Shown: in pieces, positions 1 through 11,708 of the stretch
How the letters are laid out: each line of letters starts with the position of its first letter
Numbering within the stretch: the first letter of the stretch is position 1
Assembly: GCF_000003605.2 (NCBI RefSeq)
Contig: NW_003139817.1
Coordinates: 18,456 to 82,455, forward strand
Reading direction: 5' to 3'
DNA length: 64,000 nucleotides
Origin: Saccoglossus kowalevskii
Lineage: Eukaryota; Hemichordata; Enteropneusta; Harrimaniidae
The notes under the pieces: generated by a model
Database searches by the model: none
Told to the model about the DNA's origin: nothing
The model's input: only the letters and a program-made list of their open reading frames with translations
Position numbers and translations under genes: made by a program

Positions 1-102
1 TATGAAGAAGAAGAAACAGATTATGTAGTCTCCTTAATCTCAAGTCCAACTGGATATATAATTGGAATCATTGGTGATGGAAAGTATACCATCTTAATGT
101 CG
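1..102 (+). CDS. 3' part of a probable coding exon, gene unknown
   Basis: The first 102 bases read as 34 sense codons in frame 1 (starting YEEEETDYVV, ending GDGKYTILMS). They are followed directly by GTATGT at 103-108, a good splice donor, and the frame soon closes in the presumed intron. The acidic start and balanced codon use contrast with the AT-rich DNA that follows. The exon start lies outside the window. If the donor is used the intron is phase 0, and the minisatellite beginning about 160 bases downstream is intronic. I do not recognise the protein. A chance open frame is the alternative, since 34 codons is short. Confidence 0.4.
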
Positions 103-261
103 GTATGTGAAATTAAAGAATTTTACATAACCTTTATATGAATAAAGAAATAAATGAGCTAGAAAGGAAACTGTGTTACTGTACTCCCATACATTCCCAT
201 GTATCGTATTACATATTACAATTCCCATATAGATTCCGTAATGAATTTGGCGGAACCATGC

Positions 262-1660
262 ACTTATATTCAATACCAGTACACGTGTGTAGTCCCCATT
301 TGTTACAACGATACACATATTTACGATACCAGTGTACATGCAAAGCTTATTTAGTCCCTAAGTAGTCACGTTTGATAGAACCATGATCATATTTACGATA
401 CTAGTATACATGTACGGGTATATATAGTCCCTGTGTAATTCCATTTGGTAGAACCATAACAATATTTAAGATAATAGTATACATGTACGGGTATATATAG
501 TTCCTGTGTAATCCCCTTTGGTAGAACCATACACATATTTAAGATACTAGTATACATGTACGGGTATATATAGTCCCTGTGTAATCCCGTTTGGTAGAAC
601 CATACACATATTTAAGATATTAGTACACATTTACGGGTATATATAGTTCCTGTGTAATCCCCTTCGGTAGAACCATACACATATTTAAGATATTAGTACA
701 CATTTACGGGTATATATAGTTCCTGTGTAATCCCCTGTGGTAGAACCATACACATATTTAAGATATTACTACACATTTACGGGTATATATAGTTCCTGTG
801 TAATCCCCTTTGGTAGAACCATACACATATTTACGATACTAGTATACATGTACGGGTATATATAGTCCCTGTGTAATCCTCTTTGTTAGAACCATACACA
901 TATTTACGATACTAGTATACATGTACGGGTATATATAGTCCCTGTGTAATCCCCTTTGGTAGAACCATACACATATTTAAGATACTAGTATACATGTATG
1001 GGTATATATAGTCCCTGTGTAATCCCCTTTGTTAGAACCATACACATATTTACGATACTAGTATACATGTACGGGTATATATAGTCCCTGTGTAATCCCC
1101 TTTGTTAGAACCATACACATATTTACGATACTAGTATACATGTACGGGTATATATAGTCCCTGTGTAATTCCTTTTGATAGAACCATACACATATTTAAG
1201 ATACTAGTATACATTTACGGGTATATATAGTCCCTGTGTAATCCCCTTTGGTAGAACCATACACATATTTACGATACTAGTATTCATGTACGGGTATATA
1301 TAGTCCCTGTGTAATTCCTTTTGATAGAACCATACACATATTTAAGATACTAGTATACATTTACGGGTATATATAGTCCCTGTGTAATCCCCTTTGGTAG
1401 AACCATACACATATTTACGATACTAGTACACATGTATGGGTATATATAGTCTCTGTGTAATCCCCTTTGGTAGAACGATACACATATGTACGATATTAGT
1501 ATACATGTATGGGTATATATAGTCCCTGTGTAATCTCCTTTGGTAGAACGATACACATATTTACGATACTAGTATACATGTACGGGTATATACATATAGT
1601 TCATGTCGGTAGAGCCGTTCACATGTTCACGATACTAGTATAACTGCACTGGTATATATA
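262..1660. repeat. 73-bp minisatellite, about 19 copies
   Basis: The anchor (A/C)GATA recurs at 324, 396, 469 and then every 73 bases to 1564, with a last shortened copy at 1630. Each unit carries TACATGTACGGGTATATATAG, CCCTGTGTAATCCC and TGGTAGAACCATACACATAT. Edge copies are most diverged. Units differ mainly in TTAAGATA versus TTACGATA, and two successive two-unit blocks (about 1126-1271 and 1272-1417) are almost identical, showing recent 146-bp higher-order duplication. Short open frames across the array are by-products, because 73 is not a multiple of three. Confidence 0.95.
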
Positions 1661-2460
1661 GTCGCTGTGATAACTATGTGCCAGAATTATGATTGTTTCT
1701 GCCTCAATGGCGGACACTTGCATCTGACAAATAATAGCAATTTTCAATTTCCTAATCAACACCTCAAACGTCAGTTAAGCTTTCATAGCTTGAGTCTAGC
1801 ACCGCGTTCTCTGCACACTATGGAAGAAATAGTGATTATCTTTCAATCAACTGACTGCGTTACAAAATATACGTCATGTTAGTGGTTGCTGTTCGATATT
1901 TAATGCAAACTGTTATTCTTCATTTGTTTGAACGTCCACGTTACAAACATAATTTTCATTTTTCTCTCCAAGGTAACCTACCTGTTTGTTTGCCTGGAAG
2001 AAAAAAAAACCAATAACATGAGTAGTGTGCTTTTGAGATTTTGTCAGGAAACAAACAGCGTAAAGTTAATATATAGCTAATAATAAGATAGCTACTCGAC
2101 AGAGTCTCTTAGTCAATATTAGCTTATGTCACTTATGCCAGTGTGCGTATGGACGAAAAGACCAGCTGAACAAAAGTTACCTCCATTTTAGTTGATGGGG
2201 CATAGCCATACAATAGGAAGAACTCACGCATCTTTATTGCATTTATAATGTAGTCATACACATACTAAGGCGTCCTTAGGGCAATTATGCTAATTTTAAA
2301 TGAATGGGAATGATTGATGTAAACCGACACTCAATCTATAATTATCTTTTAATTCTTCGTCACCGGAGATATTGTTTTTCATTTTAATTAGTATATTTTA
2401 TAATGACTTATTTCATTTTCAACTGACCTCTATCCCGTTTAATCATCGAAACCACTGAAA

Positions 2461-2468
2461 TGACGTCA
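2461..2468. promoter_or_regulatory. CRE-type palindrome TGACGTCA
   Basis: A perfect CREB/ATF consensus, one of nine in the window. It lies 15 bases before the transposon-like terminus at 2483. Use is unknown. Confidence 0.3.
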
Positions 2469-2482
2469 CTAGTATTTAACAA

Positions 2483-2545
2483 CAGTGACCCCTCGCTAAG
2501 TCGCGATTTCGGCTAAGTCGCTGTGTTTTGCCAGCAGTTTTGAAG
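2483..2545 (+). mobile_element. pogo/Tigger-like DNA transposon terminus, fragment
   Basis: The segment starts CAGTGACCCCTCGCTAAG and contains GCTAAGTCGC twice, 17 bases apart. CAGT(G/A)...CCTCGCTAAGTCG is the style of terminal repeats in pogo/Tigger-like Tc1-mariner elements. No matching opposite end or transposase was seen, so this is a solo end or a coincidence. Confidence 0.25.
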
Positions 2546-3425
2546 TAAAAAACTAATGTTTCGTTGCATCTTGTATTTAATTGGTCGCTAAAGAGCTGGA
2601 GGATAAAACTTAACACTTACTGTCCGTCAAATGCTGAGATACATAGGGTGACAACTGCCTGACTCAAGGTGTTAACAGGGTTTCAAGTTGTTTATTATGA
2701 ATATAATAATAATAACTGATTTCGAGGCTTCTCATCAATGTCAAACAGCGCATAACCGAATGATTGTTCATTTCTGCTTTTCATTACTTCTCGTTAGTTA
2801 AATTTTCTACACGTTTCTTGCCAATCAATTTCATCTTAATTATAAGGTTTGATATTCCACAAGGAATTCTGAGAAAATTGGATTTGAACGCTACTACGGC
2901 TTTTCATAGTACAGCTATGTGAAAGGTTTTGTTAACAAGTTGGCTGGAGTGGGGAAATAATCAACTGTACTGCGTGAACAAGCATTAGCAATGTTCGAAT
3001 CAAAAATAATAGTTGTCATAGAGTCTAAATGATATTTATTTTCATCCAATTTAATATGCATTTCGTGGCGTGACGCGACGAACACAGTGAATCGAGCACT
3101 GATTTGATGGGATTTTCACAGTACCATTATAGATGTGATAACAACATGCATTATTGTATGATGGACATTCATTGATCGTATCTAAATGCAATTAAATATC
3201 ACTATACGTAACCCACGGCTGTTACATCGTTATTTGCTTCACCGCGTCATCATATCATAAACTATCAGTTAATTGTGTAAATGACTTAATATTATCATAT
3301 AATCGCCAAAATTAAAACAGTTTAACAAAGTTTAATAAAACCATGTATTTAGTTCCGTGTTCTATGTTATAATCCGAGTGATAACTGAATTCATATATAT
3401 ATATATAATCTGATAGATTATATTG

Positions 3426-3433
3426 TGACGTCA
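3426..3433. promoter_or_regulatory. CRE-type palindrome TGACGTCA
   Basis: Perfect consensus within the longer palindrome GTGACGTCAC. Confidence 0.3.
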
Positions 3434-5212
3434 CGTTATGTACACACGATTAGAACATATTTCCCATTTACCTGGTTGGTGTAAGCGTATAAAAGTAACT
3501 ACTAAACTGATCATATGATGTATATATATATAATAATTCTTAGTTCATGCAATTCTACTCATCCAAATACGTTAACTAAGAATTAACTTACTTGCTTCGG
3601 AACAGCTAACGCAGGGCGGAAGAGGTTTAGCAACTTTATGACAAAAACAAAATATTCGGTCTAATCCGGTAAGTGTCCGAATAACAGGTCGGTTAATTAT
3701 GTTGACTTCCAGCGACGCTACAGCAAACCACTATTTTAATATTATTTGTTTTGTATTATTTGTCTATTTGATTTGTTGCAACGAATCGAGTTACGACAAG
3801 TTCCACGCAATTGATATTTAAATAATTTTCATACCTAAAATCAATTCGAGACGGGACAAACTAGAGCGGGACGAATATTTTGATTTTCAATTCGCATTTG
3901 TTAATTTCTCGGAGGCAGATATTCAATTACCTGTGCGGCAGTTTTGTTCAGTTGACATTGATAAGGTGTTTCTATTTAATACCAACTGTGCATATATTTG
4001 TCCAAGTTTGATGTACGTAGCTCATATTACAGGACATTAAGTGACGACGAAATACATCGTCAGTTGTATCGTACCATGCAATAAACCAATCTGTCATACA
4101 TTAAAAATAAAAAACTGTCAGAAAGAATTAACAGCATTTTGTTGTAAATTAAAAAAAAACAAGATATTTTTAATATAACCAGACTAGGTAAAATTTGACC
4201 AAAACAAAATTAGATAAGGTGAATTATCACAGAACATTACATTATTATGTTGAACAGAAAATACTGCTTTTACACTCTGGTCGTTCTATGTCATTTAATC
4301 CCGTGTCTATGTTATCGGCTCTGCGAAGACGGAAGTATTTTCACACTGAGAGTTTCAGTTCTCAAAATAAACAGAAATAAAATTCGTTTTCTCCTTTAAA
4401 CGTGATGACAGAAACTTATGACACGTAGACAATTGGTTACATACATGCATGGCACAGTCCCCGTTAGTTATCAAACTTTCGAACCGTACACCACAAAAAT
4501 GTTTATTAATATTAGTTAATTTTATTCGCTAAATAGTCTGTAATGCACAGATGGGCATAGATTTATTTTGTTGATGCTGTTGTTGTTATTGCTGAAGTTA
4601 ATTTGCATTCCAAATTTGAGCTTACAAACCACGGACCGTGACTGGGACTAAACAGAACATATCCAATTACCTTTGTAAATAACGGTACAAATACAACGAA
4701 AATAAAACGGTGTTCATCGACCTTATGTCCATGCCATGATAGTAATGAAATACAGGGGTCGTTATCTGTTCGATATGGATTGTTCCTGTTTCTGCAAATG
4801 CCGTCATACACCATTACAGTTTTATGCCATCAACAAAGAATAAATAGATGTTTAGAAAAACGATGCTTGATATACACTATGCTATACAAAGTTGGGTTGA
4901 GTATTTTCGAGATTTTATTGTTGTTTTTTGTTGTTGAATGAGTACTTTGGAACGTGACATGAAAACAAAAATCACCCATGAGAGCAAGTGCTGTCAGCTT
5001 TAGAGACAAATGATAGCATTGGGGGAGGATGTGGACAGCTTTCAATTTCCCAGCTCGATGTTAACTTTATCAATATAACTCTCTATAACTATTTGATCCC
5101 GCTGCCAAGATAAATGCAATTTGCAAAATGGTGTATGAAGATTTAAAAACATGATATATATATATACCCGTTGGGGTAGAGGTGTTGTTTCCGCCCTTTC
5201 TTCTTATTATTA

Positions 5213-5410
5213 TTGTTACTAATAACAAACATCAAACATAAATGTAATACAAATCTATCATGTAATAAAAAACAACCGTATATGTATTACAACCATAAGT
5301 GTAATAATAAATGTAGTATGACCATATATGTAGTGAAAACAATCATAAATGTAAAAAAATCAACCATTTATATAATGAAATATGTAATACTAATAAAGTG
5401 TAAATGAAAT
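5213..5410. repeat. degenerate minisatellite, about 21-24 bp period
   Basis: Variants of ACAACCATAAATGTAATA recur about eight times with substitutions and length changes. The decay suggests an old array. No coding potential. Confidence 0.4.
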
Positions 5411-6184
5411 AAAAACAGTAATACTTAGTGGATATCATAGTTGGATTTATGTATATAATGGTAAACTATTCTACATCTAGTAAGGGGATATATGTATGTA
5501 TATGTATTTAAATCTTTAAGTTATATAATAAAAAAATATAATCAATGAGAAGATGTCGCCGATGATATGTCTCGACGCCAGCACATGTGATAAGTCAAGT
5601 CAAAGTATTTTTCTCAATCCCTAAAAATTGACAAAATCATTCCAATTTACAAAAAGAAATCTTTAACGCAAAAAAACTCAGTACGAATATTGTCAATTTC
5701 CTATATCTATTGCTTTTTAAACATCTTCCTGCTTTGCGTTGACACTTAATATGTAGGTTTATCTAGATGGACCACTATCGGATTCGTCCATTTTATGACG
5801 ATATCATCCAAGCTCTGGGTTAAGCGAATAATACATCTTACGGAATGACTGGCGGAATGAGTTTCAGGGTTTTACAACTAACATTTTATGCATATCACGT
5901 TACATGTAGGTAGTCGCATGATCATATTTTGCTATTACTGATTTATACCATAGGGAAAATTGTGAACAATGTGCACAGCTATGCAACAGTTAGGGTATGT
6001 GAATACGATATTTTGTATGCACTGTTATATGTTCCATGATATTGAAAACATCATTCGAATACGTGTTTTGGCATTCCTATTCAAACCACACATTTTGCCG
6101 TACAAGTTAAATAGTTAAAATGAAGATACACTATTTTCCTATTTTAAATTCTGTAGCTTGGCAACCCGTGATTCAATTATACAT

Positions 6185-6645
6185 GCGTGGTAAGTGTGGC
6201 GACTACATTTCGACAAGGCATGGCATTTTTGTACTAAGTGTGGCGTTTACAAGATTCGTCTGTATTACGTATATAACGTCTACAAGATTCATTTATACTA
6301 AGTGTGGGATTTACAGGATTCATTTGTACTAAGAGTGGCATCTTCTACTAGGTGTGGCGTTCGCACGATTCCTTTGTGCTAAGTGTGGAGTTTACAAAAT
6401 ACAATTGTACAATGCCTGGCGTCTACAGAATGCATTTGTAGTAAGTGTTGAGTTTACAATGTTCGTTTGTACTAGGAATGGCGTCTACACGACTAGTTGG
6501 TACTGAGTGTGGCGTTCACAAGATGCATGTGTACTAAGTGTGGCGTTTACTACACGATTCATTTGTATTATTTGTGGCCTTTACAAGATTCAATTGTACA
6601 AGGTGTGGCGTCTAAAAGGTGCATTTGTACTAAATATCACACACG
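6185..6645. repeat. 31-bp diverged minisatellite
   Basis: The unit TGTACTAAGTGTGGCGTTTACAAGATTCAT (about 31 bp) repeats about 14 times with frequent substitutions and some partial units. The overlapping open frames (VAFTR, KCGVY) are translations of the repeat and not genes. Confidence 0.75.
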
Positions 6646-6649
6646 ACGC

Positions 6650-7635
6650 ATTTTTATTTGTATTTTTATTTCAATATTGTATCATTAATACACTTATGTA
6701 ATTATGTTATTGTTTCATCTGCTTTTATTTACCAACTTATCAAATGACGCTCTAATAAATAAATAACACATTTTAAAACTAGAAAATGTCCAATTAACAA
6801 ATATAGGTCATTGACTTAGTAGGTCAGGTGTTGTAAATGCCCCTTCGCTTAATGTTCTAAAATATATAACGACCTGGGGTTGGACTGGGAGAGTTTTATT
6901 TGGTCTCCGTGTGTAGTTCCTGACGTTTACATGAGCCGCCTTTTGTGCTGTTGTATAATCGCCAAGGTATTTACATAATTTATATTTTCCATTTTCAATG
7001 TTTATATAAATACATATGACAAATGCGGCTGCAAACAATGTATGTATTAAATGTGTGTGAGACCATCTGTTTCGCGGGGCAGCTAGTATAATGTTCTCAG
7101 AGTTTATATCGGTGTATTATCAATATTTGCTGAATGCGGAAAGTTTACTTCGTGGGTCGTGTATAACCATTCAATTTATTTTGTTCTTGGTGATGAGCAA
7201 GACACATACACGAATGTTCGGTGTGGCCGTGCTACAATGTACCATCAAAATACAAATTATAATGTCTGAATTTTCATTACATTTGAATCTACACGTCGGT
7301 TTCACCGTGTACAATATACCGACCAGTGTACATTACACCGATACGTGTACATGGGAGTCAGTGTAACGTGTGTGGTACCAGGCGAGTGTATTGAGGCACT
7401 ATGACAGTCATACAAAGGGTAATTCGACTGTCACGGTTCGGATTTTGAAATTTGACATTGAAAGGATCTGCTGAGATCTTTTCCTATCTAAGCTCGGCCA
7501 ATTCTTACTATTCGTGGGCGTAACGAAGACGCGATATAAGATTCAGTTGTAGAACATGAATATGTCAAAGTGTATGTCCTACCGATTAAATTTAGTCTAA
7601 CGTGGGGACTAAAATATACGATTTATGAACAAACA
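6650..7635. other. non-coding interval
   Basis: AT-rich sequence with no repeat, RNA gene or convincing reading frame that I can see. The 91-codon plus frame at 7091-7366 has no recognisable motif. Confidence 0.5.
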
Positions 7636-7638
7636 AGC

Positions 7639-7681
7639 AATTAATTAATTAATTAATTAATTAATTAATTAATTAATTAAA
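7639..7681. repeat. (TTAA)n microsatellite
   Basis: About ten uninterrupted TTAA units. It ends five bases before the TTAA that borders the MITE copy at 7687. Confidence 0.95.
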
Positions 7682-7686
7682 CACCA

Positions 7687-7955
7687 TTAAAAGGCGGTAG
7701 TCTTCGTGCCGCGCATGATATGGGTCCCATATAAACAAAGATGGCGATTTTGACTGTTGCGCACTCCAACTAGTACACACTGAGAGGTTACCAAGCTTAA
7801 TTAGTTTTTTTCTAGTTGTTTGGAAGGTATCAAAGGAGTCGCCGGTGGTAACTATTGCAAAAGGCGCACTTTCATTGGAAAAGCGCATGGGATTTCGGGA
7901 AAATCAATGTTTACCAACACAAATGTCGCACATGCGTGGCGCGACGACTACCAGT
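7687..7955 (+). mobile_element. TTAA-flanked MITE, copy A
   Basis: Terminal inverted repeats are seen directly: GGTAGTCTTCGTGCCGC at 7696 matches the reverse complement of the sequence ending at 7952, 19 of 22 positions. The left end abuts TTAA at 7687-7690. The interior, including CATATAAACAAAGATGG, TGTTGCGCA and GCCGGTGGTAAC, recurs inverted at 59360-59537. There is no open frame for a transposase, so the element would be non-autonomous. TTAA targeting would suit a piggyBac-like helper, but the termini are not the canonical CCC...GGG. Confidence 0.6.
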
Positions 7956-7959
7956 TAGA

Positions 7960-9910
7960 CAACAACGTCGTAGTCCCATTAATGGGAGGGTAATATCCAG
8001 ATCTCGAGAATAACAAATGTCTGCCGTAGTACTCACTACCTTCCATGGATACTGCAATTGTGTGGTATTTGATAGTACGTGCTTCTCACGGTCCCTAACG
8101 AATAATTTTCATCTTAACCCGGATAGAGTTGGCTGAACTTCTCGTCTATCAATTGGGATGAATCATATAATCACAGCTTAGGGTATTACATGTATCTATT
8201 CCAGAAACTACATAGTATAGATTTATTTCTAGGCTTGTGAATACCAGCCATAATTTTATCTTGTGAGTCGGGAATGCTTCTCCCTTTAACACCTGTTTTC
8301 TACCATTTGCGTATTTAAAGTGTAAAAAACATGTTAAAAGATTAAATGTACACTCTATTATCTTAAGAGATAAACACATTTTTTAAAGAATTTTTTTTAT
8401 TGCCACAGAAACAAATAAACAAACATATAGGTATCTTTACAAAATCGGTAAATATACACTAATAATTCGCCATAACAATGTCACGGTCATGGTCACACAC
8501 ACATGTATTTGAGTACGAGAGAAATAAAACCATGGACCCTAGGGTAAACGTAAACTAGATAGTTTCGATTGGTGCGGATCAATATACGCATTGTATTCGT
8601 ACGTTGGGACACAGCTGTAGGCGTCACTAGGGCACGATGACTCACAGTGTTTACAATAATAATGGAATATAAACAACGTAGTACTTTAGTCGCCATTCGC
8701 GGGTAACAATAGAAGTTTATTTATTGGGGGCTGTGACGATATATTGTATCTTTATCCTTCATTACAGGCAAATTAATATGATTAGTATTGTCATAGAATA
8801 ATAAACTGCACGCTTCTAAACCAATCGCTCTCACAATAGGGTTCTGATTATGTTTTCCAAATACTATTTATAATGGTGATTAAAATAAATAAATTAATAA
8901 ACAAACAGTATTTCTGTATCGGAAGCAATCCATCTCCGCACATTTAAACTGGTAGCATAACAGCGACTCGCGCTGACTAGAAGTAACGACGTTGTGACAA
9001 TACACTTAAAATATAGAGATCGATATATACTTATCAAAGTGGCAGTGATAGTCCACACGAATGAGTGATTGTCGACCGCAATCAATTCGAGCTTACAATT
9101 TGACAAAAGAAATCAAATAAAAAAAAAGAAAACATTTTTTCCCCTACTTTTAGTGATATTGAATTTTAATTAAAAAGTCGATTATCGGATAATTGTGTAC
9201 GCGTGCTTTAGCTTAACGGGAAGTGCAACGCTTTAATTTAAATCAGAGGTCGAAGAGCAAAATATTTAAAATCGGTTTGTTAACATTTATAATTTATCTT
9301 AGCAAGATTCTGACAGCACATGTCAATCACAACGAGGCAATATACTTAATAATCTATTACTACGTAAATGTAATATTGAAATAGTGTGTGCAATATAATA
9401 ATGCAAATAAGCGATGATTAAACCTGTCATATCATCTCCAAGTATTATCTGTAATTTATGTTGCATTTAGAATAAATATCCTATAAGGCATTTACCAAGT
9501 GACCGACGAGCACATGTAATGCACATTTGGCCAAATTGAATATAGAAGTCAAGTTGTATGACAAAAAATTCTGAATACATTTCTTCAAAGTTGATTCATA
9601 CGTCTGCACTCCAAGTCAAATACGTCGAATGCTGGCAAAAGTTGTATCGTTCGCGTCTCTCGGTCCGTGCTGTAATTAGCATTTCGACCACTCACTGTTT
9701 GACCTTCAATTAGGAAGTTCAAATGTATCAACGATGATGTTTGTTATAGTTGAATGGGTGATTTCTTAAAGTTCAAAAATATAATTGGCAGTTTATACCC
9801 TTGGCATCGGTGGTGAATGTTGTGTAGGTTATTGTCTCTTTAGATATGCCATATGACACGCCGGTGCCAATCTTCGCTAGGAAATATGTCAAGCCGGCGA
9901 ATTGTAAACT
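7960..9910. other. non-coding interval beyond the first receptor gene
   Basis: AT-rich. At 9209-9220 there is a perfect match to the Pol III A box (TAGCTTAACGGG), followed at 9246 by a degenerate B-box-like AGGTCGAAGAG. This could be a decayed tRNA-derived SINE, but no cloverleaf is evident. The 3' UTR of the minus-strand receptor gene at 10006 must lie at the right end. I saw no clear AATAAA close to its stop. Confidence 0.4.
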
Positions 9911-9915
9911 TCGCC

Positions 9916-10002
9916 CACAGTCCCTCTGAGCATGGAAGGTAACTTCCATGCTCTGAGCATGGAGCTAAGCTCTTTTTTAGCTCCATGCTCTGAGGGACTG
10001 TG
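9916..10002. repeat. compound inverted repeat in the receptor 3' UTR
   Basis: Two perfect hairpins sit side by side: GAGCATGGAA (9928-9937) with 9944-9953, and GAGCATGGAGCTAA (9955-9968) with 9977-9990. An outer 21-bp pair with one mismatch (9916-9936 with 9982-10002) encloses both, so alternative folds compete. It begins four bases after the stop codon of the receptor gene, so it would be transcribed in the 3' UTR. It could be a regulatory structure or a small foldback insertion. Confidence 0.85.
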
Positions 10003-10005
10003 CTT

Positions 10006-11103
10006 TCAGACGGAGTTATCAGATAAACGACCGATATCATCGAGATTGACTTCCAGTGTTATCTCCTTCTTCAGCTTCAGTGCATTTGTTTTGTCGCCGT
10101 TTGGCGTCACATACGTACGAGACATGTCAGAATATCGTCGACTAGACGTGGCCATCCAGCTTGGTCGTCGTTTAGGTGGCATCTTACGGCAACCAAACGC
10201 CTGTAAAAAAGCCCTTCTATACAGCTCGCACGTCAAATTATAGATCATTGGGTTGACAGCTGAGTTAATCATCAAGACGAGGTTGAACAGATCGTTCCAG
10301 CATATCATTGCATCATAGAAGTCGGCGTCATTGGTGAAAAGATAGTGGAAGTAGGCCATCAGGAATATGGTTCGCGGAAATAGACATATGAAGAAAACGG
10401 CAGCAGTCACGATACAGAGTCGTACAACCTGTGCTCTATCTTTGATGATTTTCTTAGAATGATCGTGGCGTTCAGTAGATAAGTTCAGTTGACGGACGAT
10501 TAGCGAGTAGAAGACTACGACAATAATGATAGATGAGCAGTAGATAATGCCCATGACAATGGCCGAGGACCAATTGGTGGCAGTTTCGTTGTACGAATGT
10601 GTGGGGAAGTAACAGTACAAATTGTAAGAGAATCCATGTGCAAAACCGATGACCCATAACGATACAATCAAAGGTACGATTCGGTTGGCGTTGCCTAGGC
10701 CACGAGTTTTGTAAAACATTGGCTTGCATATTCCAATGTACCTCTCGATACTTATGGTCACCAGCGTTAATATAGATGTTGTGTACACGGAAGTAGTGAA
10801 GGTACCTTTAACGCAGATTACTCTCTTCCACGATGGCTCGGTGTTTGGTAACCAATTTGGTCTTAGTGTTGTGTGGGCCGTCAGATAAATTAGATCGGAG
10901 ACGCATAGCGACACGAGTAGATAGTTAGTCGCGTTTTGCAGAGACTTAATACGAGCCGTCACGAAAAGAAAAGCTATATTTCCAAGTATTCCAAAGGTGC
11001 CAATAATGACCGAAATCACATCGACGGTGAAAGCGTTCACGAAGTTGTCGCAGCCGTCACTCCACGTTATATTGGTGGAGACAGTTGTATTCTGCGCCGC
11101 CAT
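10006..11103 (-). CDS. rhodopsin-class (class A) GPCR, neuropeptide-receptor-like, paralogue 1
   Basis: A complete intronless 365-residue seven-TM receptor. The N tail has sequons N5 and N11. TM1 carries GN (N42), TM2 carries LCVSD (D70), and C97 and C164 are the expected disulfide pair. TM3 ends in ERY (120-122) in place of DRY, TM4 has W150, TM6 has CLFP (P243), and TM7 has NPMIY (284-288). The CWxP tryptophan of TM6 is replaced by L241. The C tail has C305 as a possible palmitoylation site and two PKA-type sites, RRPS and RRYS. The ATG has a good context (A at -3, G at +4). The overall look is that of peptide-binding class A receptors coupling to G proteins at the plasma membrane. The ligand cannot be read from sequence. 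The nearest relative is the receptor at 24303-25424, in the same orientation. A compound hairpin follows the stop. Confidence 0.92.
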   Translation of the reverse strand: MAAQNTTVSTNITWSDGCDNFVNAFTVDVISVIIGTFGILGNIAFLFVTARIKSLQNATNYLLVSLCVSDLIYLTAHTTLRPNWLPNTEPSWKRVICVKGTFTTSVYTTSILTLVTISIERYIGICKPMFYKTRGLGNANRIVPLIVSLWVIGFAHGFSYNLYCYFPTHSYNETATNWSSAIVMGIIYCSSIIIVVVFYSLIVRQLNLSTERHDHSKKIIKDRAQVVRLCIVTAAVFFICLFPRTIFLMAYFHYLFTNDADFYDAMICWNDLFNLVLMINSAVNPMIYNLTCELYRRAFLQAFGCRKMPPKRRPSWMATSSRRYSDMSRTYVTPNGDKTNALKLKKEITLEVNLDDIGRLSDNSV

Positions 11104-11694
11104 GATTGTAAAACGTAAATCTTATGATCGGTATCTGTGTATGACTTCGCCTATAGCCACAGGTCCAGGAAACCACTAACGACCGTTCTTCTAAACTGGC
11201 AGTAAACAATTCATTAGAGCAGCAATAAATTATGAACAGTCAGCTACTATTAATGACAGATTTTAACAACTTCGAATGGAACGAAGCTGAAAGCTCCTGG
11301 AGAATGTGATTCAACAGTCGGAGTAGACTGACACTTTTCGAAGACTGGTAAAGTTGCTACTTACAGGCGTTGCACGGTATGTGCGGCCAGTTATCGATGT
11401 ATACGCGGATCAAACACTTGTCCGGTCTTCTGTGGTGCGTTGCTAAGATGTGACGATATAAAGACTTACACCACCCTCAGCAGACGAATGTACCGTTTCC
11501 TGTCGCAAATCAGTGTACACAGTAAGTGTACTTGTACTTGACAACGTCCACAGCGTCACTTGTCAATTAAGGAACTTTACGACGTACAGTAGTGACTGCG
11601 CAGAGTGTATACTGACTAGTTATCGCCATGCAGTCTCTGGCAGTAATGAACCGAAGTGATAGCCGGCAGTTTTATCGTCAAAGGGTTAGGTTGG

Positions 11695-11708
11695 CCGCCC
11701 TCTATTGG
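11695..11708 (-). promoter_or_regulatory. CTCF-like motif upstream of receptor 1
   Basis: On the minus strand the 14-mer CCAATAGAGGGCGG matches 13 of 14 positions of the bilaterian CTCF core CCASYAGRKGGCRS. It lies about 590 bp upstream of the receptor ATG. Single-motif matches are weak evidence. Confidence 0.2.

Larger units (their letters stand above)
1661..5150. other. non-coding interval
   Basis: Apart from a transposon-like terminus at 2483 and two perfect TGACGTCA sites, this stretch is AT-rich single-copy-looking sequence with short (TA)n runs near 3395 and 3520. No open frame longer than about 83 codons is present, and none has a recognisable domain. Confidence 0.6.

Noticed and set aside
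262-1660. CRISPR-like array
   Set aside because: Units are contiguous 73-bp tandem copies with no unique spacers, in animal DNA.
9932-10243. 103-codon plus-strand ORF over the receptor 3' end
   Set aside because: It is antisense to a clear receptor gene and starts in the hairpin repeat.
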